Made by a program: the position numbers and the translations under genes
Shown here: in pieces, positions 1 through 12,016 of the stretch
Layout of the letters: each line of letters starts with the position of its first letter
Position numbering within the stretch: the first letter of the stretch is position 1
The notes under the pieces: model-generated
The model's database searches: none
The model's input: only the letters and a program-made list of their open reading frames with translations
Told to the model about the DNA's origin: nothing
Assembly: GCF_003573695.1 (NCBI RefSeq)
Contig: NC_039362.1
Span: forward strand, 180,997,977-181,061,976
Source: Papaver somniferum
Lineage: Eukaryota; Streptophyta; Magnoliopsida; Ranunculales; Papaveraceae
Direction of reading: 5' to 3'
DNA length: 64,000 nucleotides

Positions 1-479
1 TTTTGCTCTCTATTTTTTGTATCCTTCCCTATTTACAAGATTATTTGTTAACACTTAGTATTCTCTCTTTATTACATGGGATTTTAAGAGAATTTTTACA
101 TCGAAAAATAAATTATGTAATTTATTTGTTAACACTTAGAATTTTTAGTTATCCCTTAAAAAATAAGTTATGTAATCTGGAGGACATTTGTTTGGCGCAT
201 GATTGCTCGGCTGAATGTCACACGACTCAGTCGTGTAGTTGAACACATAGTTAAACCAGTGTGTTCTAGTTATCAATACCAGTAATTACCTATAACTCAC
301 TGTAGTCTAATGTAATATCACAAATTTAAACATCATCTTTTGTGCATTTCGTCCGAGAAATATCGATACGCTGTTTTTTTATAGATTCGTTATCAAACTC
401 GATTCTGAAAGATAAAATGATAGGTGAAGTCATGCAGAACTGAATGTTCTGTTGAAGAGGATTTACCGCCTAAGGATCA
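1..479. other. AT-rich DNA, no gene recognised
   Basis: No coding match is visible. A 79-codon open frame at the very start has low-complexity composition and no recognisable motif. A short perfect palindrome (CACGACT, one central base, AGTCGTG) lies near 219-233. This may be 5' sequence of the decayed copia element that follows, but nothing proves it. Confidence 0.4.
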
Positions 480-3350
480 GGGGGAGAATCGTCAACGATG
501 TTGGTTAATTCCAATTGTGTCTCATCTAAATTCTCACACCAAGAAATTCTTGAGGTGCTGGAGACTACTCTGTTGCTAGATTTAACAAGAGTATGCTTGC
601 TTGATTCGGCATATACTAAAGTCCTTGCAAGGCTTGCCATGTAATCGCAACGATTATTTCGTCTGGAAATATGCTTAGAATCATATAAGAAAACCTCTTG
701 TATGGGGTATGCCAATCTAATAATATTACGTCCATATTCTCTTTAAGTTATGAGTTGATATATCTCCTGACGAGGAGAAAATCCATAAAAGTTGCGTTGA
801 TATCCTGTGGTGAAGAATATCTACATACTGAAATCTGGTACCAATGGATTAGAATATCCTCATGTTCTTGAGAAGGATGTAAGATCGTTAACTAGTTGAT
901 TATTAACTGGTTGTTGATAATATTCAGAGTAGCCACTAAAATCGTTGTGGATGAATATCCCCCTTTGCAAAGGAATTCTCGACAAAGTCTATATGATTGC
1001 AGATATGAACCTTAGTCCATATTGAGATGTTCTCTCCCTTGTGTATGCTTTTGGGACCTTAGTCTTAGCATCAGTCACAAATTTGATGCTTATATGAAAG
1101 CGTAATGCGAGAACTAAATGAGGTCTCTTATTATGCAACACCACCTCTTGACAGTGAGTTTCCGCAGTTATTAACTATGTTGATGGAAATACGTCTGGTA
1201 GTCATAAATGACTCGACATCTTACCTGGTGGTAACTGTGTATCTATACTCATATACATTTTAAGTGAAACTCTTGTTTCTCAGTAGTTGATGTTGTGTCA
1301 TCCTAGTAATGTTATGGGCCTTAATGGTAAGTATTTTATTGTTCTTTTACTTTCATTGAATGGTTTAGTTAATCCATTCATAAAGCGTTATGAACTTATT
1401 ATTCATGAAACCATTGTAATGTTTTTTGTTTGAGATGTGTTGTGTTCCACTGCATTTGCTACTACTACAAGATTTGTAAATTTGATGAGAAAGTTTTCCC
1501 ACTGTTTGGGGAAGAAAAGGCTGTCGCCTGAAAAACGGCGTAAAGTATCCTTGTTTGCACAAAGATAAACCAGGATGTATCTCATCATTAATGCTTTCAT
1601 CAGTGATATACATACAAAATATTTGATATCTTCATAAATCGCAAATTGAATTGCTTCCTTGAGAAGCTGTGTATGTAATAACTAGTGTGTCATTTGAAGC
1701 ACACCTTGAGCGTGGAAAACTAGTTGATTTAAAATATTTTTCACCTCCTATAAGGAAGAGGCAATCACAATGATTGAAAGATAGTGCTCTCAAAGATACT
1801 ATCAATGGAAGATCTGATTTCTCTGAGTATAGTTCTCCTATTAAGAGAACGTCTCTGCAAGGCTGTGGAACTTCAAAATGGGGATATTCCAATAAAGCAT
1901 GCGTGCAATAGAGAAATCTTAGATCTTAACATAATGATTGTTGGTGACATACTGAAAGTATCTAATGATACTGTCATAGATGATGTTAGTGTTAAACCAC
2001 TCTTTACAAAGGAATGTCATCAAGGAATGATTGGTTAAACATGAAAGGAGGGATTCAGGCAGAATTACAGTTTCTCATAAAAATGCATAGATTTGGTATT
2101 GAATCCCTAACAATCCATAATGTGAGCTACTCTTGGCCACAAACGGGTGTTTGCAGTCCTGCAATACGATAATGTAGCCCCTAGTGGCTACAATTGACTG
2201 AGTGTGCATTGTGAGAAAATAAAATTCAAGTAATAGCAAAAAGTTTTTCACAGAAATATGAAATGGATTACTTTGTGACATATTCCCTATTATGGATGCA
2301 ACTATATACCTATTTGGTATTAGTCTGGAAGTCTCTAAGGACTTGGCGTGCATCTAATGGATATGGTTATTGCAAATCTGTATAAAAGACTAGATACAGA
2401 TAAATGCATACAAATTACTGAAGGGTTTTCACCCATCAGTAGAATTACCATGTCATCTGCATTTGCTTAGTAAGGACAAAAGTGGTCAATCGTCTAAGTG
2501 AATGCTTATATTATCCAGGGATATGTGAACCATCTTATATGCTCATAAACTGTGTATTTACTAGATTTGATTTATGCAACATCTACTTGATTGGAACTCC
2601 TGAAGAGTTCTCCAAAGCACAAAAATGCTTAAAGCAGGAATTCGAGATAAAATTCTCGGTAAAACAAGATCTCAGTTTGTTGGTTGAGTATTGTAGATGG
2701 GAGTCCTTTAATTTCGTCAACCTGAATGGTTTAGACATGTTTAAAAGGTCAAACCAACATAATTGCAGTCATTCGATCTCTTATTTTTAATATTGATCGG
2801 TTTACATCTCAACAAAGGATATGCATCACTCTGTGGTTCGTATTACACAAAGAATGTCTAAATGGTACATTGGCTTAAATACGCTATATATACCTGATAT
2901 TGGTTTATAGTACATGTAAGTATTGCTTTGCCTAACACCAATATCGAGACATTGGTCCGAAGAAAACTCCTCCATCTTCGTGGTATCCTTAAGCTTGATC
3001 TTTTGCATGAAAGATCGTTGAATGTATCCCACAGAGAAAAGCTAATCCGACTGTTTAAGTTTTGAATTTTGGAAGGTTCGTGAAAGCAGCCAAACATTTT
3101 CCTAGCTAATAAGTCTAGTAGCAGAGGATACTTGTTTATCCTCCGATCGATTATGATTGTTCAGACAAAGCTAGTAGAGAATAAAAGCTGGTACAATCAG
3201 ATGATTATTGGAAGTTGTACAGAGGAAGATCAAACCAAGTTTTCTAGAGTAAAGAATGTGGATGAACACATTACAAGATGGTTTGTGATCTCTATGCAGT
3301 ATTATCAAACTGAATGGACAGCTGAGACGGCTACTCATCAGGGGGAGTAA
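480..3350 (+). pseudogene. Decayed Ty1/copia internal region
   Basis: This stretch looks like the remains of a copia polyprotein on the + strand. The clearest piece is at about 2540-2700, where the translation contains IGTPEEFSKAQKCLKQEFE. It resembles the reverse transcriptase segment just after the YVDD motif in plant copia elements (family knowledge), but the YVDD itself is not preserved. No long frame survives: stops and shifts occur throughout. A G-rich motif, CATCAGGGGGAG, lies at the end (about 3336-3346), with a similar CAGGGGGAG near 479. Such tracts precede 3' LTRs in copia elements. The tandem block and LTR that follow support the assignment. The limits are approximate, and the 480-2500 part is assigned mainly by position. 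Confidence 0.5.
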
Positions 3351-3409
3351 ATCTATAGAAGACTATGCATATTTGGAATGTTGGATATTACGTCGTGTAC
3401 TCTTTTTCC

Positions 3410-3900
3410 TTAGTCAAATATTTTGGCCCACTGGGTTTTCCTTGTCAAGGTTTTAATGAGGCATGCGAGTCCACTGTTATCCACAACTCGAAATATTGTA
3501 CTATTTTTCCTTAGTCCTGGTTTTTGTCCTACTGGGTTTTTCCGGACAAGGTTTTAACGAGGCACCATCTACGGGTTTATCATTGTTTTGAGTACTCATG
3601 TTTTCCTACGCTCAGGTTTTGTCCCTCTGGGTTTTCCTGACGAGGTTTTTAATGAGATATCAACTTAAAACGGTGATAATAATCTAAAGAGACGTATATC
3701 CATAGAATTTCTCGATATAAGCATGTACGATCTGCTTCAGGTTTTTGCCGCAAGCGGTTTTTCCTGATAAGTTTAACAAGATAACGAAAGCACATCTTAA
3801 AACTTCGCTCGGGTTTGGCCCCAAATAGATTTCCCTGGCGCAGTTTCAACAATGAATTCTTTTTTCTCGGATTTTATCCCACCAGATATTACCAGCAGAG
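3410..3900 (+). repeat. Imperfect tandem repeat upstream of copia LTR
   Basis: About five diverged copies of a block of the form 'TTTTGTCC-ACTGGGTTTT-CC-GACAAGGTTTTAACGAGGCA' are spaced irregularly, roughly 70-125 bp apart (near 3425, 3525, 3612, 3740 and 3810). Such ACTGGGTTTTTCC / GAGGTTTTAACGAGGC blocks are known just inside the 3' LTR of some plant copia elements. That fits the LTR beginning at 3930. Confidence 0.65.
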
Positions 3901-3929
3901 CTTTAACAAGTAATGGTGGTCCAAGGGAG

Positions 3930-4295
3930 TGTTATATAGACACGTCTGTCCATGGGTGGCCCACCATGAAGGCTATCCAGATTGTTCCTATACAAGGCCT
4001 AAAGATAAACATATTTTGGGATATGTATGACTACTGATAATCATAACCCATGGCATTCAGTGTGCTTCCGTATGGGCTTACACGTGGGACTTTATGATTC
4101 ATTTTAGTACACATTGTATAGGCTATAAATAGCCCATCAGTCCCATGTAATGAGTTAACAAGAAAAGAAATAAAATTCCCATTTTCTTCCTCCCACGTCC
4201 TTTGTCTAGAACTAGTGATAGTGTGCATGTATGATAATATACGTACTGAATAAGAAGTTAGTACTTGTTTCTAACTTTCTGACACTAAACGAACA
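3930..4295 (+). mobile_element. Copia 3' LTR, + strand
   Basis: It begins TGTTATATAGAC directly after a purine tract (CCAAGGGAG). A TATA box (CTATAAATAG, 4123-4132) lies within it, followed by a leader-like stretch, which is the usual R/U5 arrangement. The end is placed at about 4295 (GAACA), just before the next element, and could be off by some tens of bases. No matching 5' LTR lies in the window. Confidence 0.55.
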
Positions 4296-4301
4296 GTATC
4301 G

Positions 4302-4540
4302 TGCTTACCAACAATCTTTGGTTATTAATGGCTTAATATTCAGTATGGGATAAAGAAATTACAACAAAGATAATATTATTGTCTTAAAGGAGAACAAGAG
4401 TCACTTGAGCATTTATAGAGTATGCCCACGTGAAAGATAACTAAAACCTAACAGACAGTAAATACACGACAACTAACAGAGAAACAGTCGGGGATAGCAA
4501 AAGGAAATAAAACTACACTCTAGTAACACGCTCCAATACA
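4302..4540 (-). mobile_element. Copia 3' LTR, - strand
   Basis: Read on the minus strand it starts TGTATTGGAG immediately after a polypurine tract (TTGAGGGGG, 4541-4549) and ends ...GGTAAGCA, giving TG...CA termini and about 239 bp. A TATA-like CTATAAATG lies inside near 4411-4420. It belongs to the copia coding remnant at 4541-5515 on the same strand. The element is cut on its 5' side, so no target duplication can be checked. Confidence 0.7.
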
Positions 4541-5515
4541 CCCCCTCAAGCTGATGTTGGTGTAGAAAAGTGCATCATGTTGTCTCGCAGTCTAGAAAAG
4601 ATTGTATGTGTTAAGCCCTTGGTGAAGATGTCAGCTAGTTGTAGAGATGTAGGTGTTTAGGTAAAACTCACTAAACCTGCTTCTAGGAGATCCCTGACAT
4701 AGTGATAATTAACTTCAATGTGCTTGCTGAGAGCATGGAACACTTGGTTGGAAGCACGAGCACGAGCTCCATTCGCAGTATAAAGTGAAAGAATTAGATA
4801 GAGATAGATGAAGTTCTTCAAGCAAGGCAAAGAGCCACATAACTTCATATACTACCGAGGACAAAGCTTTGTACTCTGCTTCAGTGCTAGACTTGGATAA
4901 AGTAGGTTGTTTTTTGGACGTCCAAGAGGTGAGTGATGAACCGAGAAAAGCACATTACCCTGCAAGAAATTTGCGTGTTTCTGGACATCCTGCCCAATCA
5001 GAGTCTTAGTAACCTGACAAAGAGGTAATATCTCCTCCAATGAGAGTAATTCCAGACCCAATAGAATGCTTGATATAACGTAATATCCTTTTCACAACCA
5101 ACATATGTGAAGTGGTCGGAGCATGGATAAATTAAGATGCATAATTCACTCCAAAAGTAATGTCTGGTCGAGTAAGCGTAAGATATTGTAATGCTCCAAC
5201 AAGGCTTTTGTACTCTTGTGGATCTGGTGGGAGTTCTTCATCATGAATAGATACCCTAGCACCATGTGCAACTGGTGTAGAGCATGGCTTGCAGTCCATC
5301 ATATCAGCTTTGTGGAGTAAGTCCAAGGCATACTTGGACTGATTAAGAAGAAGATTTTGGTTATCAACAACCTTTGTTGATTCAATACCAAGGAAGTAAT
5401 GCGGCTCTCCCAAGTCCTTCATTGCAAAAGTTGTGCCCAATTTAGTAATAAAGGAGGATAGATGGTGATCTGAACTGCCCACCAAAAGGATATCATCAAC
5501 ATAGAGTAACAATTA
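4541..5515 (-). pseudogene. Copia reverse transcriptase-RNase H remnant
   Basis: The minus-strand frame 5512-5132 encodes about 126 residues of copia reverse transcriptase: LLYVDDILLVGS at the start (the catalytic YVDD), then FAMKDLGEPHYFLGIE, the STPV motif, and YKSLVGALQYLTLTRPDI. The RNase H part follows in broken frames, with 5061-4852 and 4848-4657, the latter including QVFHALSKHIEVNYHYVRD, the usual copia RNase H end. A polypurine tract and LTR follow directly. The gene is broken by frameshifts. Everything upstream of the RT motif is missing, because the frame ends at an in-frame TAA at 5513-5515 and CACTA-type sequence begins at 5520. It is non-functional. Confidence 0.9.
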
Positions 5516-5519
5516 CAGC

Positions 5520-6115
5520 CACTACAGGAAAAATATACATCTACAACTGGAGATTAACAACTCTTTGCTAAGCATCGTAGAAAGTCCTATGTTTTACAAC
5601 TGGTTTCAAAGGAAGAGTTGTCGTATATCATCACTGCCAACCCTTAGGAAACAAGGGGTTGCGCTAAGAAAACAAATGACGACTCCTTAAGAAAAATAGT
5701 TGTGACGACATTTAGCTATAACAACTTTGTTCCATATATGTAGTGACTTAACCTATCACAATTCTCACAAGTGTTATTGAAGAACACAAAAATATGATAA
5801 TGAAAAATATGTTAGAGGGGAGATTCGAACATGAACCTACTGCATGGAAGTCTAGCTCATCAACCACCCTTTCAGTTCACAAGTTTTGGTTTTTTTTTAA
5901 ATAGAAACCTACAACAACACTTATAAGTGTTGTTGAAGTAAAAATATATAATGTTGGAAAAAAATGAGGTTGGGGGGATTCGATCCTGAGCCTCAGGCGT
6001 GGAAGTATATACCACTGACTATCCTACACTATCACAGGTTCTATCAAGTTTGTGGTTCTTTAATACACTAGCTAACTTTATGACAACCCTTCATAAGTGT
6101 TGTAAAACAAAATGC
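5520..6115. mobile_element. CACTA-like transposon end
   Basis: It begins CACTACAGGAAAA at 5520, a typical CACTA terminal inverted repeat. Many short subterminal motifs of the form ACAACNCTT / AAGTGTTGT follow (for example ACAACACTTATAAGTGTTGT near 5910), as is usual for this superfamily. The start coincides exactly with the end of the copia remnant, which suggests insertion into it. No matching second end (TTTTCCTGTAGTG plus AGC) was found, so the other side is probably lost. Two related segments carry a GATTCGA(A/T)C motif (near 5822 and 5980), an internal duplication about 155 bp apart. Confidence 0.6.
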
Positions 6116-6880
6116 AATGCTCAAAAAATAATGATCAAGTGACTGAGCCGCAAACAGGGCTAAGCCTTCTTTGTAAACAATCACATACGTTCTTCTCACC
6201 AAAGGGGGTTAAGTTCAAAAATGTAACTGTCATTCCAAAACCATATGGCTATATATACAAGTAGATACAATTAGTTTATGCCAAGAGTTGAAGTATCGTG
6301 TATGTTACACAGGCAAATACACATAATTCATGAATTGAAACAAAGAATAATTCCATTTAGGAATTTGTTAATCATATACTGGCAAAAATGTCAATTTCTA
6401 AGAACGTAATTGCTCATATAAGACCACCAACTTTAAGCAAAGCAATGCCTGCAATGAACTATGTGAATAAGTTTGGGGAATTATGGAAAGTATATTGTCA
6501 TCTTATAAGTTTGAAGGGAGGGAGCATATATATACGAATATAAGCATATGTAGAGCAAATATGCACAAGCTGAGACAAAGGCAGATTTTAGGTGGGACAA
6601 TATAACAATCATAACAAATGACATGTCCCTTTTTCTCTCCTCCTTTATCCGGGCTTGAGACCGGCAATGAAATGATATATCATTAACATTGCCTGAGTTA
6701 AAAATGGGTGTTTACCCAGAACAAACATTATAAAGGTAGAGCTAGCATTTTATAAATTAAGCACCCAAACGGAGTCGTTAACTGTATATTTTGCAAGAAC
6801 AATATTAGTGTTAGTAAAGGAAATACAAAAAGAGCGACAATGACAGTAAAAATTCAATACAGTAAAAACAATACACTATA
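6116..6880. other. No recognisable gene
   Basis: AT-rich sequence with no long open frame and no family resemblance that I can support. It separates the CACTA-like end from the satellite array. Confidence 0.5.
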
Positions 6881-9800
6881 CTGACTTAGACTAGTCCACT
6901 CACGGCCAGGTTTCGATCTCGGAGCCTGGTATGCGTACAATGTGCAGAAATAGGGTTTTTTTAAGGTTTAGTATAATATTCCATAGGAATCTTACATGTA
7001 AATGGGTGGATTCGTCATTCTTACCAAGTTTCTGACTTAGAGTAGTCCACTCACGGCCAGGTTTCGATATAGGATCCTGGTTTGCATACAATATGTAGAA
7101 ATAGGATTTGTTTAAGGTTTCATAGAATATTCCGAAAGAATCTTACATATAAGTGGATGGATTCATCGTTCTTAACAAGTTTCTGACTTAGAGTAGTCCA
7201 CTCACGGCCAGGTTTCGATTTCGGAGCCTGGTATGCGTACAATATGCAGAAATAGGGTTTGTTTAAGGTTTCGTAGAATATTCCAAAGGAATCTTACTTA
7301 TAAATGGATAGGTTCGTCGTTCTTTCCAAGTTTCTGACTTAGAGTAGTCCACTCACGGCCAGGTTTTGATCTCGGAGCCTGGTATGCGTACCATATTCAG
7401 AAATAGGGTTTGTTCAAGGTTTCGTATAATATTCTGGAGGAATCTTGCCTGTAAATGGATGGATTCGTCATTCTTACCAAGTTTCTGACTTAGAGTAGTC
7501 AACTCGCATCCATGTTTCGATATCGGAGCCTGGTTTGCATATAATATGCAGAAATAGGGTCTGTTGAAGGTTTCGTAGAATATTATAAAGGCATCTTACA
7601 TGTAAATGGATGGATTCGTCGTTCTTACCTAGTTTCTAACTTAAATTACTCCACTCACGGCCAGGTTTCGATCTCGGAGCCTGGTATGCGTACAATATGC
7701 AGAAATAGGGTTTGTTTAAGGTTTAACTGATTATTTCGGAGGAATCTTACCTGTAAATGGATGGATTCGTCGTTCTTACCAAGTTTATGACTTAGAGTAG
7801 TCCACTCACGGCCAGGTTTCGATCTCGGAGCCTGGTATGCATACAATATGCATAAATATGGTTTGTTTAAGGTTTCATAGAATATTGCGAAGGAATCTTA
7901 CCTGTAAATGGATGGATTCGTCGTTCTTACCAAGTTTATGACTTACAGTAGTCCACTGACGGCTAAGTTTTGATCTCGGAGCATGGTATGCGTACAATAT
8001 GCAGAAATGTGGTTTGTTTAAGGTTTCGTAAAATATTATGAAGGAATCTTACTTGTAAATGGATGGATTCGTCGTTCTTACCAAGTTTAGGACTTAGAGT
8101 AGTCCACTCACGGCCAAGTTTCGATCTCGGAGCCTCGTATGCGTACAATATGCAGAAATATGGTTTTTTTAAGGTTTCGTAGAATATTCTGAAGGAATCT
8201 TACCTATAAATGGATGGATTCGTCGTTCTTACCAAGTTTCTAACTTAGACTAGTCCACTCACGGCCAGGTTTTGATCTCGGAGCCTGGTATGCGTACCAT
8301 ATTCAGAAATAGGGTTTGTTCAAGGTTTCGTATAATATTCTGGAGGAATCTTGTCTGTAAATGGATGGATTCGTCATTCTTACCAAGTTTCTGACTTAGA
8401 GTAGTCAACTCGCATCCATGTTTCGATATCGGAGCCTGGTTTGCATATAATATGCAGAAATAGGGTCTGTTGAAGGTTTCGTAGTATATTATAAAGGCAT
8501 CTTACATGTAAATGGATGGATTCGTCGTTCTTACCTAGTTTCTAACTTAAATTACTCCACTCACGGCCAGGTTTCGATCTCGGAGCCTGGTATGCGTACA
8601 ATATGCAGAAATAGGGTTTGTTTAAGGTTTAACTGAATATTTCGGAGGAATCTTACCTGTAAATGGATGGATTCGTCGTTCTTACCAAGTTTATGACTTA
8701 GAGTAGTCCACTCACGGCCAGGTTTCGATCTCGGAGCCTGGTATGCATACAATATGCAGAAATATGGTTTGTTTAAGGTTTCATAGAATATTGCGAAGGA
8801 ATCTTACCTGTAAATGGATGGATTCGTCGTTCTTACCAAGTTTATGACTTACAGTAGTCCACTGACGGCTAAGTTTTGATCTCGGAGCATGGTATGCGTA
8901 CAATATGCAGAAATGTGGTTTGTTTAAGGTTTCGTAAAATATTATGAAGGAATCTTACTTGTAAATGGATGGATTCGTCGTTCTTACCAAGTTTAGGACT
9001 TAGAGTAGTCCACTCACGGCCAAGTTTCGATCTCGGAGCCTCGTATGCGTACAATATGCAGAAATATGGTTTTTTTAAGGTTTCGTAGAATATTCTGAAG
9101 GAATCTTACCTATAAATGGATGGATTCGTCGTTCTTACCAAGTTTCTAACTTAGACTAGTCCACTCACGGCCAGGTTTTGATCTCGGAGCCTGGTATGCG
9201 TACCATATTCAGAAATAGGGTTTGTTCAAGGTTTCGTATAATATTCTGGAGGAATCTTGTCTGTAAATGGATGGATTCGTCATTCTTACCAAGTTTCTGA
9301 CTTAGAGTAGTCAACTCGCATCCATGTTTCGATATCGGAGCCTGGTTTGCATATAATATGCAGAAATAGGGTCTGTTGAAGGTTTCGTAGTATATTATAA
9401 AGGCATCTTACATGTAAATGGATGGATTCGTCGTTCTTACCTAGTTTCTAACTTAAATTACTCCACTCACGGCCAGGTTTCGATCTCGGAGCCTGGTATG
9501 CGTACAATATGCAGAAATAGGGTTTGTTTAAGGTTTAACTGAATATTTCGGAGGAATCTTACCTGTAAATGGATGGATTCGTCGTTCTTACCAAGTTTAT
9601 GACTTAGAGTAGTCCACTCACGGCCAGGTTTCGATCTCGGAGCCTGGTATGCATACAATATGCAGAAATATGGTTTGTTTAAGGTTTCATAGAATATTGC
9701 GAAGGAATCTTACCTGTAAATGGATGGATTCGTCGTTCTTACCAAGTTTATGACTTACAGTAGTCCACTGACGGCTAAGTTTTGATCTCGGAGCATGGTA

Positions 9801-10352
9801 TGCGTACAATATGCAGAAATGTGGTTTGTTTAAGGTTTCGTAAAATATTATGAAGGAATCTTACTTGTAAATGGATGGATTCGTCGTTCTTACCAAGTTT
9901 AGGACTTAGAGTAGTCCACTCACGGCCAAGTTTCGATCTCGGAGCCTCGTATGCGTACAATATGCAGAAATATGGTTTTTTTAAGGTTTCGTAGAATATT
10001 CTGAAGGAATCTTACCTATAAATAGATGGATTCGTCGTTCTTACCAAGTTTCTAACTTAAACTAGTCCACTCACGGCCAGGTTTCGATCTCGGAAACTGG
10101 TACGCGTACAATATGCAGAATAGGGTTTGTTTAAGGTTTAGTAGAATATTCTGGAAGAATCTTACCTATAAACGGATGGATTCGTCGTTCTTACCAAGTT
10201 TATGACTTAGAGTAGTCCACTCACGTCCAGGCTTCGATCTCGGAGCCTGGTATGCGTACAATATGCAGAAATATGGTTTGTTTAAGGTTTCGTAGAATAT
10301 TCCGAATGAATCTTACTTGTAAATGGATGGATTCGTCGTTCTTACCAATTTT
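6881..10352. repeat. 151-bp satellite array, about 23 monomers
   Basis: The word CTGACTTAGAGTAGTCCACT recurs at 6881, 7032, 7183, 7334, 7485 and onward with an exact 151-bp step, so the array holds about 23 monomers in one orientation. Each monomer carries CTCACGGCCAGGTTTCGAT, GGTATGCGTACAATATGCAG and GGATGGATTCGTCGTTCTTA. Neighbouring monomers differ by scattered substitutions. Open frames of 61-63 codons recur on the minus strand, but 151 is not a multiple of three, so they are by-products of the repeat. The array ends at about 10352 against a different satellite. Confidence 0.97.
7334..10051. repeat. 906-bp higher-order repeat, 3 copies
   Basis: Within the 151-bp satellite, the pattern of monomer variants repeats every 906 bp (6 x 151): 7334-8239, 8240-9145 and 9146-10051. 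Diagnostic variants return in order, for example TACCATATTCAG in the first monomer, AACTCGCATCCATG in the second and GACGGCTAAGTTTTG in the fifth. Copies 2 and 3 are the closest pair: they share GTCTG where copy 1 has GCCTG after GGAATCTT. This is recent block duplication of a six-monomer unit. Monomers before 7334 and after 10051 do not follow the pattern. Confidence 0.93.
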
Positions 10353-10360
10353 CTGACTTC

Positions 10361-11090
10361 GAATCGACATTGAGCTTCATACTTATCGATTTTGAAGATG
10401 TATCATGCTAAGTTTGAAGTCAGAACCTTCTCAGAGTTTCTTGGTTCATAGTTTGTATGTTGTTATACCACATTTGAAGTTCGAATCGACACTAAGCTTC
10501 ATATGCATCAATTTCGATGATGTATAATGCTAAGTTTGAAGTCAGAACCCTCTCAGAGCTTCGTGGTTTATAGATTATATGTCATTATACCAAGTTTGAA
10601 GTTTGAACCGACATTGAGCTTCATACTTATCCATTTTGATGATGTATCATGCTAAGTTTGAAGTCAGAACTCTCTCAGATCTTCTTGGTTCATAGTTTGT
10701 ATGCCGTTATACCACATTTGAAGTTCGAATCGACACGAGCTTCATATTTATCGATTTCGCTGATGTATCATCCTAAGTTTGAATTCAAAACCCTCCTGGA
10801 GCTTCTTGGTTCATAGTTTGTATGACAGTATACCACATTTGAAGTTCGAATCGACATCGAGCTTCATATTTACTGATTTAGATGATGTATCATGTTAAGT
10901 TTGAAGTTTGAACCCTCCCGGAGCTTCTCGGTTCATAGTTGTATGTCGTCATACTACATTTGAAGTTCGAATCGACATTGAGCTTCATATTTATCGATTT
11001 CGATGATGTATCATGTTAAGTCTGAAGTCAGAATCCTCCCGGATCATCGTGCTTCATACTTTTATGTCTTTATATCACATTTGAAGTCTG
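10361..11090. repeat. 122-bp satellite array, about 6 monomers
   Basis: GAATCGACAYYGAGCTTCAT-type starts recur at 10361, 10483, 10605, 10727, 10848 and 10969, with a decayed start at about 11090. This gives a 121-122 bp unit. Each unit also carries GATGATGTATCATG, AAGTTTGAAGTCAGAA and CTTGGTTCATAGTTTGTATG. The unit is not related by eye to the 151-bp satellite next to it. Copies diverge towards the right end, as is common at array edges. Confidence 0.93.
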
Positions 11091-11752
11091 AATCCATCCG
11101 AATTTCGTGGTCCATCTCAAGTAATCTTATAACCGGAGTCTACCAGGATGCACTAAAGCTGCTTCATGACATGTATGACTAGTCAAAATTACTTCATGAC
11201 CTATTTGACTAGTCGAAATTCAAATCGGAAGCACAAAGAAAAAGTACAAAAGCACAAAGAGAAAGCACAATGAAACACACTAATTATCGAATTCATTTTT
11301 CATTTTTCCGATTCATTCTTATACATTTTTTGGATATTTTTATATCAGAATGTCGATAATTATTGCATAAATTTATTTATATTTTTTGTGGAAATTTTTT
11401 CGTTTGGAAGGTTGATAATATAACCGAATTTAGTTTAGCAAAGAAGCACAATTTAGCAAAGAAACACAACTTCTCACATATTGGTGTTGATCCGTATGAC
11501 TTTCCCTAATAAAATCTGTACCGTTCAAAGACATCCAAGAATTTCCTCGATCCGTATGACCTTCCTAATCTACAGTCCATAGTTACTTGTATACTCTAGC
11601 AGCCGAAACCCCGTTCCATTCTGATTCATTCGATTCATCTGAGATTGGGTTTTCTTCTGCTGAAATTGCAATTGCTTCATCTGCCTTCTTCTTCCATTTA
11701 CAGATCGGCCATGGCTTCAACTGAAATTAGTTGCCGCTTCATTTTTTTTTTA
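11091..11752. other. Satellite edge and AT-rich spacer
   Basis: Decayed satellite traces run to about 11110. AT-rich DNA follows, with a short duplication (CTTCATGAC...TTGACTAGTC, near 11163 and 11203). The part from about 11580 resembles a plant 5' leader in composition, but no coding frame follows because the TRIM begins at 11753. Confidence 0.4.
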
Positions 11753-12016
11753 TGTTGAGATTATTAGTCTCACATTGTCTGGGTTTCTAAGATCCTGCGG
11801 TTTATAATCCTTTAGGCCTCTCCATTCATTGTCAATTGGTTTTGAGTTGGATGCCCGTATTCTAACATGGTATCAGAGCAGGCTATTTGTGTCGAGTTAA
11901 ATAACCGCACCTTTACTCCGCGTCGCCCAATATCCCACATTGTCTGCGTTTCTAAGATTCTTTGGGCCTTTTCACTCATTGCCAATTGGTTTTAAGTGGA
12001 TGCGCGTATTCTAACA
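11753..12016 (+). mobile_element. TRIM element, copy 1
   Basis: The left terminal repeat runs from TGTTGAGATTATTAG to GTATTCTAACA (11753-11867, 115 bp). It is followed immediately by a primer-binding site, a short spacer of roughly 60 bp, and a second, 5'-shortened repeat (about 11931-12016) that again ends CGTATTCTAACA. There is no room for genes, so this is a terminal-repeat retrotransposon in miniature. It would depend on enzymes from another element. The flanks (TTTTA and ATTCT) do not match, and the second repeat is rearranged, so no target duplication is claimed. Confidence 0.85.
11868..11879 (+). promoter_or_regulatory. Primer-binding site, initiator tRNA-Met type
   Basis: TGGTATCAGAGC directly abuts the TRIM left repeat. 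This is the well-known complement of the 3' end of plant initiator tRNA-Met used by many copia and TRIM elements. Confidence 0.9.

Noticed and set aside
5805..6040. tRNA-like B box (GATTCGAACAT / GATTCGATCCT)
   Set aside because: Only one box-like word is present in each copy. No A box, no cloverleaf and no acceptor stem could be drawn. It lies in CACTA-type subterminal sequence.
6900..9960. Repeated 61-63 codon minus-strand frames (MYAYQAPRSKPGREW and similar)
   Set aside because: They are generated by the 151-bp satellite. The monomer is not a multiple of three, so frames cannot persist, and they recur only because of the 906-bp higher-order unit.
6881..11090. CRISPR-like array
   Set aside because: The repeats are long, contiguous monomers without unique spacers, and the DNA is plant nuclear.
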